DNA of 64,000 bases from Actinopolymorpha rutila (GTDB lineage Bacteria; Actinomycetota; Actinomycetes; Propionibacteriales; Actinopolymorphaceae): NCBI RefSeq assembly GCF_013407855.1, contig NZ_JACBZH010000001.1, forward strand, positions 6,386,001 to 6,450,000, written 5' to 3'. The notes below the pieces were generated by a model. It did no database searches and was not told where the DNA came from. It was given only the letters and a program-made list of their open reading frames with translations. The translations under genes were made by a program, and so were the position numbers. Shown piece after piece: positions 10,439 through 19,577 of this stretch (its first letter is position 1; every line of letters starts with the position of its first letter).

Positions 10439-10984
10439 CTACTGCGACTTCAGAGCCTGGGTCAGCTCCTCCTTGGACATGCCGGCCGCGCCCTCGATGC
10501 CCGCGTTGCGCGCCTGGACGAGCAGTTCCTCCTTGGTCTCCTGACCGGGCTGCTCGCCGATGTGCTTCTCCCGGCTCGCCGCGAACGCCTTGCCGAGCTC
10601 GTCTCGGCGCGCGTCGTCGAGCCGGTCGCGGAGCCCGGGAAGAACCTGGCTCTCCTCCTCGTCCACGTGGTGCTGCACCGCCTCGACGAACTCGGTCAGC
10701 TTCGACTCGAAGCTTGCGTCGTCGGGGTCGGTGGCCTTCAGACGGGCGAGGAGTTCCTCTGCCTCGGCATGCTCTTCCTGGCTGTGCGCCACCTCGTCGG
10801 TCTCCGCGGCCTCCTTGCGAGCCACGGGGTAGACCTCGGCCTCCTCGGCCCGGGAGTGCGCCACGAACAGAGCCGACAGCTCGGGCAGTGTCAACGCCCG
10901 CTTGTCAGGCTCGTTCTGCAGAACGTCGAACAACCGCTCGACCTCGCGATGGTCTGCCATGATCAGGTCGACGACATCCGCCAT
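10439..10984 (-). CDS. Hemerythrin (HHE) domain protein with C-terminal Rho-N-like helix-turn segment
   Basis: The product has 181 residues, started at MADVVDLIMADH with GGGAGG upstream. The four-helix HHE domain covers about 1-135, with iron-ligand candidates in LIMADHREVE, LFVAHSRAEEAEVYP, SQEEHAEAEE and VQHHVDEEES. Residues about 150-181 (TKEELLVQARNAG, MSKEELTQALKSQ) look like the Rho-N/SAP-type helical segment. Hemerythrins bind a di-iron centre and sense or store oxygen or detoxify oxidants. The tail suggests nucleic-acid association, which is inference. Monocistronic, with its own terminator. Confidence 0.88.
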   Translation of the reverse strand: MADVVDLIMADHREVERLFDVLQNEPDKRALTLPELSALFVAHSRAEEAEVYPVARKEAAETDEVAHSQEEHAEAEELLARLKATDPDDASFESKLTEFVEAVQHHVDEEESQVLPGLRDRLDDARRDELGKAFAASREKHIGEQPGQETKEELLVQARNAGIEGAAGMSKEELTQALKSQ

Positions 10985-11325
10985 CAGTAATTCCTCCCCG
11001 ATGCTTCTCGTCACTCTGCGCGGTGGTTGGGCCGCGTTCGCCATTCCACCATGGTTCCTGGTTGGTCGCTTGTCGCTCAGTAGCCGACGGTCCTGCGAGC
11101 CGGCGGTCTTCGACAGCGCACCTTCCGTACGCAGATCGTGCACAGGCCGTGCTCGACTCGTGCATGGAGCGTGGAGGTCGTCCTACCCGGCCGATCGCGG
11201 CGTAACCGCACGGCCGCGGTGGTCACCTGCTGAGCGTGGTCACCTGCGGAGGACGTACCCCGCGGCCACGCGATCACACGCGGGCAGTGACCGAACCAGG
11301 TCGGTCACTGCCCGCGTGCCGCCGC
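10985..11325. other. 341-base intergenic region between hemerythrin and binding-protein genes
   Basis: No convincing gene. It holds the hemerythrin promoter region (no clear -35/-10 seen), a 12-base direct repeat GTGGTCACCTGC at 11219-11230 and 11236-11247 with 17-base periodicity, and the terminator at 11277-11318. Frames open here lack ribosome sites and domain signatures. Confidence 0.6.
11277..11318 (-). terminator. Strong hairpin terminator after the family-5 binding protein
   Basis: Perfect 18-base stem with a 6-base loop (ACCAGG), starting eight bases after the stop codon at 11326. There is no T-tract on either side, as is common in high-GC actinobacteria. Confidence 0.85.
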
Positions 11326-13467
11326 TCACGTGTGTGCGGCCGGGTTCGTCCAGTAGAAGGCCTCCGGGTCGTACGCCGCGGGCGTGGGGTGCTGCCACGG
11401 CGCGATCAGGCCGTTCAGCTTGAGGTTCTCCCGCGCGGGTACGTTTCCGAGCTCCTGGTGGGCGAGCTCCACACACGGATAGTTGCCGACCACGCCCATG
11501 TAGAACGGCCCGTGGGAGATGTGGATCTTGATCATGTCCCAGACGCCCGCGAACCGCTTCAGTGCGTCGGTCTCCACCCGCGCCTTGTCGTAGATCTCCC
11601 ACAGCCGGGTCACCGGGTGGTCGGCTGGGGGCTTCTCGCTCGGCGGGTTGCGTTTGTACGGGTCGGCGTTCGCGACCTTCTTCTCCTCGGGCGTGTTGCG
11701 GATCATGTCGTAGTTCGCGTAGAGGGGCGCCCAGAACGCGGCGCTCAGCCCGTTGCCCACCGGGACCAGGAGTTCCGGGCTGACCAGGCACTCGTGCACA
11801 GGCATCGCGGGGTTCATCCAGGCCGTGTAGGCCATCAGCTCACCGGCCTGCCACTTCACGCTCCACTGCGCCGGCGGGACGGGGTTGCGCATGACGTCCA
11901 GCCCGAGCGCCTTCCAGTACTTCTGCAGCAGGCTGCCCATCTTGTCGCCGTCGCCGGTGACGTCGGCCGCCTGGTCCAGCCGCAGCCGGAAGCGTCCCCC
12001 GTCGGGGAGGTCGCGCAGCCCATCCCCGTCGCGGTCCACGACTCCGATCTCGTCCAGCAGCTTCTTGGCCTTCTCCACGTCGTGGGCGGAGTAGCTGTCC
12101 CGCCAGGCCTCGAACGTCTTCTTGCCTTCCGGGTCGGCCAGGCAGTCCGAGGCCTTCAGGCTGTAGGTGCCGGTGGTCTTGTAACCGGTGTTGAAGAACA
12201 CGGCCTTCTGCACCTCGGCCCGGTCCACGCCGAGGGAGAGCGCCTGCCGGAACTTCGGCTCGTTGAGGACCTTGCGGATCGCCGGGTCCTTGTAGTTGAG
12301 GTTGAAGAAGAACAGCGAGCCGCAGCCCGAGCCGCTGTCCCAGAGCAGGACGTTCAGCTTGCTCTTCTTCGCGGCCTGCTTCAGACCGGACACGTCCGCG
12401 AGAGAGATGTTCGCGAACGTGCCGTGGACGTAGTCGGTGTCACCGTTCTGGATGCGCAGCTTGGTGACCTGGGGGTCCGCGACGGCGGTGAACGTCAGCG
12501 TGTCCACGTAGGGAAGCTGGTCACCGTCGGGGGTGACACACCAGTAGTACGGGTTGCGTTCCCACACCATGGTGCGGCCCTCGCGGTAGGACTTCAGCCG
12601 CCATCCGGTCATGGTCGGGCAGTCCGGGTTGATCCCGAAGTTCCGCTTGGACTCGAAGGTGTCGACCCACTTCTCGCCGAGCCCGCCGGTGTAGGCGGGG
12701 TGGTACTTCACCAGGTAGTGCTTCGGCACGATCCACGTCGGGCCGTTGCCGTTCTTCACCCAGTTGGCGATGTACGCGGCGGTGAGCGGCGCGGAGGTGC
12801 TGAACTTGATCCGCACGGTGAGGTCGTCGGGCGCGGACAGCTCCGCGACCTTGTGGTCGGCAGCGATGAGTTCGGCCGGCGCCACCTCCGGATGACGCTC
12901 GTCGAGCACCATGTCCTTCCACCAGAACATGATGTCTGCGGCGGTGCAGGGTTCGCCGTCGGACCAGCGCAGCCCCTTGCGCAGGTGCAGGGTCCACTCG
13001 GTCTGGTCGGCGTTGGTGTCCCAGCTTTCCGCCAGCCCTGGGCCCACGTCGAGGGCGTCGTTCAGCCACCGCAGCGGCGAGTGGCCGTACATGTATTCCT
13101 TGACCACACTGCTGGCGGTGTCGTCGACGATGAGGCGAAGGTTGCCGCCGTACTTGCCGCGCCGCAACCAGTTGTGCGGCAGCACGTACGGGTTCGCCGG
13201 CAGCCGGTCGCCCACCTTCGGCAGCGATCCCGCCTTCACCTGCTTGGCCAGCAGCGGTGACTCGGAGAAGCTCTTCGGCGTCGGCAGCGCCTTCGTACTC
13301 GACCCCTTGCCGGTGGCGGCGGATTTGGCCGGCCCGCCGTTCGCGGCCGGGGTGGCGTCCCCACCCGAGCACGCGGCGAGCATCGCCGCACCGGCGGCGA
13401 CGGCGGAACCATGGAGGAAGGCCCGGCGGCTGAGCCGGGACGGGTGGTGCGCGTGCTCACTGCTCAT
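11326..13467 (-). CDS. Lipoprotein family-5 extracellular solute-binding protein
   Basis: The product has 713 residues. A twin-arginine signal (SRRAFLHGSAVAAGAAM) leads to a lipobox LAAC near residue 33. Family-5 features follow: a spread-out start (GPGLAESWDTN), WTLHLRKGLRWSDGEP, a FRQALSLGVDR helix and a VDRDGDGLRDLPDG loop. Such proteins bind oligopeptides or oligosaccharides for an ABC importer at the membrane. No matching permease is adjacent; the gene sits downstream of the LplB/YtcP/heparinase operon on the same strand after a 123-base gap, so it may share that permease pair or use a distant one. A palindrome lies 67 bases upstream. Confidence 0.88.
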   Translation of the reverse strand: MSSEHAHHPSRLSRRAFLHGSAVAAGAAMLAACSGGDATPAANGGPAKSAATGKGSSTKALPTPKSFSESPLLAKQVKAGSLPKVGDRLPANPYVLPHNWLRRGKYGGNLRLIVDDTASSVVKEYMYGHSPLRWLNDALDVGPGLAESWDTNADQTEWTLHLRKGLRWSDGEPCTAADIMFWWKDMVLDERHPEVAPAELIAADHKVAELSAPDDLTVRIKFSTSAPLTAAYIANWVKNGNGPTWIVPKHYLVKYHPAYTGGLGEKWVDTFESKRNFGINPDCPTMTGWRLKSYREGRTMVWERNPYYWCVTPDGDQLPYVDTLTFTAVADPQVTKLRIQNGDTDYVHGTFANISLADVSGLKQAAKKSKLNVLLWDSGSGCGSLFFFNLNYKDPAIRKVLNEPKFRQALSLGVDRAEVQKAVFFNTGYKTTGTYSLKASDCLADPEGKKTFEAWRDSYSAHDVEKAKKLLDEIGVVDRDGDGLRDLPDGGRFRLRLDQAADVTGDGDKMGSLLQKYWKALGLDVMRNPVPPAQWSVKWQAGELMAYTAWMNPAMPVHECLVSPELLVPVGNGLSAAFWAPLYANYDMIRNTPEEKKVANADPYKRNPPSEKPPADHPVTRLWEIYDKARVETDALKRFAGVWDMIKIHISHGPFYMGVVGNYPCVELAHQELGNVPARENLKLNGLIAPWQHPTPAAYDPEAFYWTNPAAHT

Positions 13468-13533
13468 GCGACCCCAATCAGTTCGCGCTCACGTTAGGTC
13501 GCACGCGGGCCGTCCCGCCGGGTCCAGGCCGGT

Positions 13534-13547
13534 TCCGGACGTCCGGA
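13534..13547. promoter_or_regulatory. 14-base perfect palindrome upstream of the family-5 binding protein
   Basis: TCCGGACGTCCGGA is fully symmetric with no loop, so it is better read as a protein-binding site than as a hairpin. It lies between the heparinase stop (13591) and the binding-protein start (13467). Confidence 0.35.
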
Positions 13548-13590
13548 TTCCGCCGTCGCGCTTCGGTGTCGCTCACGGCGCCGCCAACCG

Positions 13591-15771
13591 TCACCAGGTT
13601 TCGGGGAGCACACAGGTGTAGGTGGTCACGTCGCCGTCCGTGTGCTGCTCGACCACAGCCTCCGACGCCCCGTCACCACGTCCGCCGAACGACACCGACC
13701 ACCGGTCCACGCGGTCCTCGGCGAGTACGACGTCGAGGCGCAACGGGCCGCCGGCCGCGAGTTCGTTCGTAGCCCAGGAGACCGCCCGCACCACGCCGGC
13801 TCCGGCGTCTCCGTCGATCGGCTCGACCACCGCCGCGTAGCTCGTCCGCGGCCCGCACGACCGGCGCAGCAGCGTCGCCTGGCGTTCGGCCGGCGGGTTC
13901 GACGGCGAGGTCGCCACCAGAACGGTCGCCCCGTCGGGGTCCAGGCCCCACATCCGGGTGCCGGCGCCGTCCACCTCCCAGGCCACCTCCCAACCGGGTT
14001 CGGCGGGCAGTCGGCGTACGTCCTCGAGGAACTGGTACGCCTCGCCGCCCGGCGGCCAGTCAGGCATGCCGAGGTCGCCGGTCAGGTCCGCGGGGTCCGG
14101 CACGACCAGCGTGCCCCGGTGATGCCAGGCCAGGTCCACCGGCTCCTCGCCCGCAGTCGCGACGAGCACGACGTCCAGGAAGTAGCCGCGCGGTGCCGAC
14201 TTCCACAGCACGCACCGGCGGATCGACGCACCCGCGTAGGCGGGAACGTGCACCCGCCGGGGCTCACGCAGCCACGAACCCTGGGGACCGCGATCGGCGT
14301 CCGGGTCGACCGGCCAGGAGACCGCCGCGTCGACCACGCCGGGGTGGTCGAGCGCCGGCGCGGTGTGGGCGAGCAACCGGCCCTGCGCCTCCGGCTGCGA
14401 CACCTCACCGATCACCACGGTGTTGTGTGCGAGCGTCTGCCGGAACCACGGGCCCTGCAGCGGTGAGTTGTACGCCGGTGAGCCGGGATCGGGTGCGAGC
14501 CGGACACCGAACGCGTGCAGGTCCAGCATCAGCTTGTCCGGGTGACCGTGGCCGCCGCCGTGCAGGCCGTACTTGACGAGCAGGCCGCGTTCGGCACGGC
14601 CTTCGCCGTCCGACAGCACCGCGTACCCGCTGGCCGGATGAATCGCCCGCCGCGGCCGAGGGGGCGCGGCGCCGGCCGCGCGCAACTCCGGGCCCATCAG
14701 CAGTGCCGTCTCCGACAGCCGGGGCACGCCACGGTCGTAGACCGTGCGCAGGAACGCCGCGTCCGCCGGGTCGTTCCACAGTCCGTACGCCTGCTCGTAG
14801 TGCGCGGCGTACCCGCCGACACCGAGCGGCAGTGCGATGCTGATCCAGCCGTCGTTCAGCGCGGGCAGGCTCAGGTCGGCGCGCAGCATGGTGAGCGGTG
14901 CGACGAACGTCGAGCGCAGTCGCGGCGAGTCGAGAAAGCCCGGGTTGACATGGCGCAGCGCGAGCGCGGCCACCAGGATGCTGGACAGCATGTAGAAGTG
15001 GTACGACGGCGAGCCCTCCGCCCACCAGCCGTCGTCCAGGATGCCCTCCCGGAGCTGTTCGGCCAGGCCGTGCGGGTGGGCGAACGCCCTGTCCAGGAGG
15101 GACTTCTCGCCCAGCTGCACGCCGAGCGTGGTCAACGAGGCGAGGTGCCAGCACTCGATGTTGTGGATCTTGTGCAGCAGCTGGTCGGTGACGTGGGAGC
15201 CGATGTTGTGCAGCAGGTCGGTCTCGATCCGCTCCCGGTCGACGGCACCGAGGGAGTCGCGTACGCCGTCGTAGGCGTAGGCGATCCCGATGCCCCACAC
15301 CGCCTCCTCCAGGGACTGACCGGTGACCCGGCCGTGGCCGACGTGCTGCCCGTGCGGCGGGAGCTTCGGGTAGCGATCCGCGTAGTCCAGCAGCAGGTCG
15401 GCCACATGGTCGCGGTAGCGCTCCTGCCCGGTCGCCTGCCACACCAGTGCGCACGTGGACAGGCCGTTCAGGATGTGGCCGTTCAGCACCGAACGCCAGC
15501 CGCCGTCGAACGACTCACCCCGCCAGGTGGCTCCGTCCACCGGGCAACGGTGTTCGTGTGGGCGGGCGGGGTCGAAGTCCAGCAGCACCACGTGGTCCGG
15601 GCAGTAGTACGCGTGTCCCCAGCCGGCGCCCACGTCGGCCGGCCGCAAGCCCGCCTTGACGGCCTCGTCCGCGCGTGCCAGCAGATGGGTCCAGGCCGGG
15701 GCGAACTCCAGGTCCCGGCTGCGCGCCCGCAGCCGGTCGTACTCCTGCCCGGTCCGTAACGGATGGCTCAC
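13591..15771 (-). CDS. Heparinase II/III-like polysaccharide lyase
   Basis: The 726-residue product has an alpha/alpha toroid N-terminal part (Cys/His segments AYYCPDH and HRCPVDG, SLEEAVWGIGIAYAYD, IHNIECWHLASL) and a C-terminal beta-sandwich of the Heparinase_II_III type (HGGGHGHPDKLMLDLHAFG). Start is a GTG overlapping the upstream binding-protein stop by four bases (GTGA); the open frame further upstream is inside that gene. No signal peptide is visible, so it probably acts in the cytoplasm on imported acidic oligosaccharides. Family members cleave heparin, alginate or related uronic-acid polymers; the substrate is not determinable here. Confidence 0.87.
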   Translation of the reverse strand: MSHPLRTGQEYDRLRARSRDLEFAPAWTHLLARADEAVKAGLRPADVGAGWGHAYYCPDHVVLLDFDPARPHEHRCPVDGATWRGESFDGGWRSVLNGHILNGLSTCALVWQATGQERYRDHVADLLLDYADRYPKLPPHGQHVGHGRVTGQSLEEAVWGIGIAYAYDGVRDSLGAVDRERIETDLLHNIGSHVTDQLLHKIHNIECWHLASLTTLGVQLGEKSLLDRAFAHPHGLAEQLREGILDDGWWAEGSPSYHFYMLSSILVAALALRHVNPGFLDSPRLRSTFVAPLTMLRADLSLPALNDGWISIALPLGVGGYAAHYEQAYGLWNDPADAAFLRTVYDRGVPRLSETALLMGPELRAAGAAPPRPRRAIHPASGYAVLSDGEGRAERGLLVKYGLHGGGHGHPDKLMLDLHAFGVRLAPDPGSPAYNSPLQGPWFRQTLAHNTVVIGEVSQPEAQGRLLAHTAPALDHPGVVDAAVSWPVDPDADRGPQGSWLREPRRVHVPAYAGASIRRCVLWKSAPRGYFLDVVLVATAGEEPVDLAWHHRGTLVVPDPADLTGDLGMPDWPPGGEAYQFLEDVRRLPAEPGWEVAWEVDGAGTRMWGLDPDGATVLVATSPSNPPAERQATLLRRSCGPRTSYAAVVEPIDGDAGAGVVRAVSWATNELAAGGPLRLDVVLAEDRVDRWSVSFGGRGDGASEAVVEQHTDGDVTTYTCVLPETW

Positions 15772-17495
15772 GAGCTTCCCTTCCGTGCGGCCTTCTCCGC
15801 GGCCAGCCCCTTCTCCAGTTCGGACCTGATCTGGTCGCCGCCACCGGAGCGCCACCGCTTGCGCATCTCCGCCAGCGAACTCATCGGCCGTCGCCCGGTG
15901 ATGATGCCGTTGGTGTAGTCCTGCACCAGCGCGGTCAGGGCGTCCCCCTTGGTGAAGTACGTCGCGGAGTCGATGCCCGCGGTGGGGTCCTGGGCGAACG
16001 CCTTCGACATCTCCTCCACCAACTGCTGCGCCTTCACCGCATCACCGGGAGCGTTCGGGAAGTAGTAGCCGACACCGGGAATCGCCATCAGGCTGAGGAA
16101 GCTCTCCGCGCCCACCTTCGGGTCGGTCGAGGCCACCGGGACGCCGTTCGCGTCGTACTTCCACTGGTGGCCCTCGACCCCCATGTGGGTGAGGAACCAC
16201 TCCCGGCTGCCCAGCGGCGCCGCGAGGTAGTCGATGACCCGCAGCAACTCCTCGACCCGGCCCTTGTCCTTCACCGACGTCGGAATGCTCAGCATGCCGT
16301 AGTAGCCGAGGTCCGCCGGGACGATCCCGTGGCCGCCGTCGAAACCGGGCGGCACCAGCACGTCGGTGCGTGCCTTCGGGTCGCGCTGCAGGATCTCCCG
16401 GCGGGCGCCGTTGACGCCGTAGTACTGTTCGGGCCCGTTGATGTTGAGGATCGCCACCCGGCCGGCACTCCAGTAGCCGTGGTACTGCGCGGGGTTGGGC
16501 GTCAGGGTGAGCACGTTCGGGTGGATCAGGCCCGCCTTCCACAGCTTGTTCGCGAAGGCCAGCGCGTGCTCGTACTCCTCCGTCTCCAGGTCCTTGGTGA
16601 GGCTGCCGTCCTTGTGCAGGCGCCAGTTGACAGGCGCGCGGTAGACCTGCAGACCGCAGAAGCTGAACGCGACGTCGATGGTGGCGATGGGGTAGGTGTT
16701 CGGCCCGCCGCCGGTCTTCATCGCCTTCAGCCAGGCGAAGAGCTCGTCGAGGTTGGTGGGCTTGTCGGGCATGCCGCCCTTCTCGGCCCAGTCCTGGCGG
16801 TAGGTGACCGTGCCGCCGATCGCCTGCGGGCGGTAGCAGGGCACGCCGTACACCGCACCGCTGATGCGGGAGTTCTTCCAGGCGTACTGCGGAACCAGCG
16901 CCAGGTTGGCGTACTTCTTCACCTTGTCGCCGCCGAGGAACTCCCGCAGGTCGTAGAACACGCCCTGGGGAAGGAACTTTCGGGCCGCCCGGCCGCGGTA
17001 GCTCGGCTCGTTGGTCACGATGTCGGGCAGGTTGCCGCTGGCGATCGTGGTCACCAGCTTCTCGCCGTAGCTCTGCGCCGGGACGATCGTCGTCTTCAGG
17101 TTGACACCGAGCACCTTGTTGACCGCCTGGTGCCAGACGTTCTGCTCCAGCGGGGTCGGCGGTGCTCCCCAGGTGATCGTGAAGCTGGTGACGTCACCGC
17201 CGCTGCCCGGCGTCTTCGGCACCGAGCGGTAACCGGGCCGGGGAAGCTTCTCGAACGCCGGCGGAATGGCCGGGTCGGCGGACAGGTGAGCACCCGGAAT
17301 CGCCTTCCTGGCAACGGTCACCGGCAACGGTTCACCCCCGCCCGAGCCACCGGAACCGCCCGAGCCGCCGGAGCCACTCGTGCCCGTCCCGGTGCCCGCG
17401 CTCGAACACCCGCTCAGGACGGCGCCGCCCAACGCGCCGGCGCCGAGCAGCAGCAGGTCCCGGCGGCGAAGCGCACGGTCGAGTTCGCTGGTCAT
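15768..17495 (-). CDS. Lipoprotein family-1 extracellular solute-binding protein (LplA-like)
   Basis: The product has 575 residues with a twin-arginine-like start (RRRDLLLLGAGALGGAV), lipobox LSGC and a Gly/Ser linker. The mature part matches large sugar-binding proteins of the LplA/YtcQ type: FTITWGAPPTP, NLPDIVTNEPS, VYGVPCYRPQAIG, WAEKGGMPDKPTNLDELFAW and GREWF-like C-terminal helices. A clear AAGGAG precedes the ATG. It should deliver oligosaccharides to the two permeases encoded just upstream (39-base gap), and its stop overlaps the heparinase start, so transport and degradation are coupled. Confidence 0.9.
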   Translation of the reverse strand: MTSELDRALRRRDLLLLGAGALGGAVLSGCSSAGTGTGTSGSGGSGGSGGSGGGEPLPVTVARKAIPGAHLSADPAIPPAFEKLPRPGYRSVPKTPGSGGDVTSFTITWGAPPTPLEQNVWHQAVNKVLGVNLKTTIVPAQSYGEKLVTTIASGNLPDIVTNEPSYRGRAARKFLPQGVFYDLREFLGGDKVKKYANLALVPQYAWKNSRISGAVYGVPCYRPQAIGGTVTYRQDWAEKGGMPDKPTNLDELFAWLKAMKTGGGPNTYPIATIDVAFSFCGLQVYRAPVNWRLHKDGSLTKDLETEEYEHALAFANKLWKAGLIHPNVLTLTPNPAQYHGYWSAGRVAILNINGPEQYYGVNGARREILQRDPKARTDVLVPPGFDGGHGIVPADLGYYGMLSIPTSVKDKGRVEELLRVIDYLAAPLGSREWFLTHMGVEGHQWKYDANGVPVASTDPKVGAESFLSLMAIPGVGYYFPNAPGDAVKAQQLVEEMSKAFAQDPTAGIDSATYFTKGDALTALVQDYTNGIITGRRPMSSLAEMRKRWRSGGGDQIRSELEKGLAAEKAARKGSS

Positions 17496-17534
17496 GGTTG
17501 TCTCCTTCTGGCGTCGGCCACTGGTGTTCGGGCC

Positions 17535-18425
17535 TCAACCCTTGATGGCTCCGGTGAGGACGCCCTTGGTGAAGAACCGCTGCAGGAACGGGTAGACCAA
17601 CAGGATCGGGACGGTCGCGAGCACCAGCACAGTCATCTGGATCGTCTCCGGCGTGAGGTGGACCTGCGTCTGCTCGCGAATCGCCGCGTCGCCGAGCGGC
17701 TCGGCCTGCAGCACGTACTGGCGCAGGATCAACTGGATCGGCCACATCCGCGGCTCGTTGAGGTAGAGCATCGCCTCGAAGAAGGAGTTCCAGTAACCCA
17801 CGCCGTAGAAGAGTGCGATCACCGCGAGCACCGCCTTGGACAGCGGCAGCACCACCCGCCACAGGATCTGCAGCTCACCGGCACCGTCGATGCGGGCGGC
17901 GTCGTACAGCTCCTCGGGGATGTTCATGAAGAAGTTGCGGATCACCACCAGGTTGAACGCGCTGATGGCGCCGGGAACGATCAGTGCGAGGTAGTTGTCC
18001 AGCAGGCCCACGCCGCGCACGACGAGGTAGCTCGGGATGATGCCGGCCGAGAACAGCATGGTGAACAACACCAGCAACAGGATCGGCCGCGCGCCCGGCA
18101 CCCGGCTGGTACGACTCAACCCGTACGCCATCGTGACGGTGCAGAACATGCTGACCAGCGTTCCGACGGTGGTGACGCAGATGCTCACCACCAGCGCACG
18201 CGGGACGGTCTGCCCGGCCAGGATCAACTGGTACGCCGCCGTGGTGAAGCCCTTCGGCCACAACAGCAGGTCGCCTGGTGTGTAGACCTTCGGGTTGGAC
18301 ATGCTGACCGCGATCACGTAGATGAACGGATACAGCGTCACCACGACGGTGAACGCCAGCACGAGCACCTTGAGCGCCGTGACGAACGCGCTCGGGCGTT
18401 CCTGCCAGATCGGACGCGTCGCCAT
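17535..18425 (-). CDS. Carbohydrate ABC permease, YtcP/LplC type
   Basis: The product has 296 residues and about six membrane segments (ALKVLVLAFTVVVTLYPFIY, ILLLVLFTMLFSAG, AVLAVIALFYGVGYWNSFF). The EAA loop reads EELYDAARIDGAGELQILWR, the site that docks the ATPase. Start MATRPIW at 18425 shares one base with the stop of the partner permease (TGATG). No ATPase gene is in this operon; such sugar importers commonly use a shared MsmK-type ATPase encoded elsewhere. Confidence 0.92.
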   Translation of the reverse strand: MATRPIWQERPSAFVTALKVLVLAFTVVVTLYPFIYVIAVSMSNPKVYTPGDLLLWPKGFTTAAYQLILAGQTVPRALVVSICVTTVGTLVSMFCTVTMAYGLSRTSRVPGARPILLLVLFTMLFSAGIIPSYLVVRGVGLLDNYLALIVPGAISAFNLVVIRNFFMNIPEELYDAARIDGAGELQILWRVVLPLSKAVLAVIALFYGVGYWNSFFEAMLYLNEPRMWPIQLILRQYVLQAEPLGDAAIREQTQVHLTPETIQMTVLVLATVPILLVYPFLQRFFTKGVLTGAIKG

Positions 18426-19423
18426 CAGAAGACGCCCTCCCCACCCATCTTCTTGGCCGCCCGGTTGGCGCCCAGGACCAGCACGGTGCCGACGAGGCCC
18501 TTGACCAGCCCGGCCGCGGTGGCAAGACCCCAGTCGCCGCCGTTGATGCCGCGGAAGTAGACGAACGTGTCCAGCGTCTGCGCGGCGTCGGCACCGACCG
18601 CGGGCTGCTGCAGCAGGATCTGCTCGAAGCCCACCGACAGCACGCTGCCCAGCCGGAGAATGAGCAGCAGGATGATCACCGACGCGATGCCCGGCAGGGT
18701 CACGTGCCAGATCCGGCGCCATGGTCCGGCCCGGTCCAGTGCCGCGGACTCGTACAACTCCTGCGGGATCGCCAGCATCGCGGCGAGGAAGATGATCGTC
18801 CCCCAGCCGACCTCCTTCCAGATGACCTGGGCGGTCACCAGGACGGCGAAGGCGTCGGGGTTGCCGATGATGTCCGCGGCCTGCAGGCCGAACAGCTTGA
18901 GCACGTGGTTGAGCACACCGGTCGGCCCGAGCATCTGGTTCCAGATGGAGACGACGATCACCCAGCCGATGAAGTGCGGCAGGTAGACGACCGTCTGGAT
19001 CCACCGGCGTACCCGCACGCTGATCACACTGTTGAGCAACAGCGCCAGCGCCAGCGGGGCCGGGAACGCGAAGACGATCTGCAGGCCACTGAGCAGCAGC
19101 GTGTTGCGCAACGCGTTCAGCAGCTCGGGATCGCTGAAGATCTGCGCGAAGTTCGCCCAGCCCACCCACGGACTACGCCGGAACCCCAGGAACGGCGAGT
19201 AGTCCTGCCAGGCGGCGATGTTGCCGAGCAGCGGCAGGTAGCGGAACACCACGAAGTACAGCAGCCCCGGCGCGATGAGCACGTACATCCATCGTTCGCG
19301 CCACATCCGGTGCGCGAGCCCCAGCCTCGTGCCGTCCCCGGTAGGCCGGGCACGTCGCGGCGAGGAACCCCGGACGGCGGGTGCACTCGGTTTGCTGGAC
19401 GTCGTTGTCGTCGTCGACGTCAT
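18425..19423 (-). CDS. Carbohydrate ABC permease, LplB type
   Basis: The product has 332 residues. A Ser/Thr-rich cytoplasmic start (MTSTTTTTSS) precedes six membrane segments beginning WMYVLIAPGLLYFVVFRYLP. The EAA loop reads QELYESAALDRAGPWRRIW. PLLGNIAAWQDYSPFLGF and GWANFAQIFSDPE are typical LplB motifs. Start at 19423 has GGGGGTG upstream; an in-frame start 30 codons earlier is less likely. First gene of the operon, divergent from the AraC regulator gene. Confidence 0.92.
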   Translation of the reverse strand: MTSTTTTTSSKPSAPAVRGSSPRRARPTGDGTRLGLAHRMWRERWMYVLIAPGLLYFVVFRYLPLLGNIAAWQDYSPFLGFRRSPWVGWANFAQIFSDPELLNALRNTLLLSGLQIVFAFPAPLALALLLNSVISVRVRRWIQTVVYLPHFIGWVIVVSIWNQMLGPTGVLNHVLKLFGLQAADIIGNPDAFAVLVTAQVIWKEVGWGTIIFLAAMLAIPQELYESAALDRAGPWRRIWHVTLPGIASVIILLLILRLGSVLSVGFEQILLQQPAVGADAAQTLDTFVYFRGINGGDWGLATAAGLVKGLVGTVLVLGANRAAKKMGGEGVF

Positions 19424-19565
19424 CACCCCCACAGACCCTCGCAGGTTGCGCCGTTGCGGAACTGGCGCCAGTCCCCCGACCCGGACGCACAAGCTCCGTA
19501 GGCGATGCCCCACAAGGATGAAGGCGGGATGCGGTCTCGACTAGGCCGTAGCCGACCGCTGTTAG

Positions 19566-19571
19566 TACGAT
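19566..19571 (+). promoter_or_regulatory. -10-like box of a probable leaderless AraC gene
   Basis: TACGAT ends six bases before the ATG at 19578, and no ribosome site lies between. No convincing -35 is visible. The 154-base region also carries the promoter of the divergent transport operon and probably the regulator's sites. Confidence 0.4.
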
Positions 19572-19577
19572 CCTGAC

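Noticed and set aside
10905..11277. Small open frames in the hemerythrin upstream region
   Set aside because: No ribosome sites, no domain motifs and Arg-rich composition typical of non-coding GC-rich DNA.
15675..18560. 961-codon open frame opposite the transport operon
   Set aside because: Antisense shadow of well-supported genes, rich in His, Gln, Arg and Gly, as expected from codon bias in GC-rich DNA. The same holds for the long frames at 11236-13260, 53107-56283 and 60079-62466.
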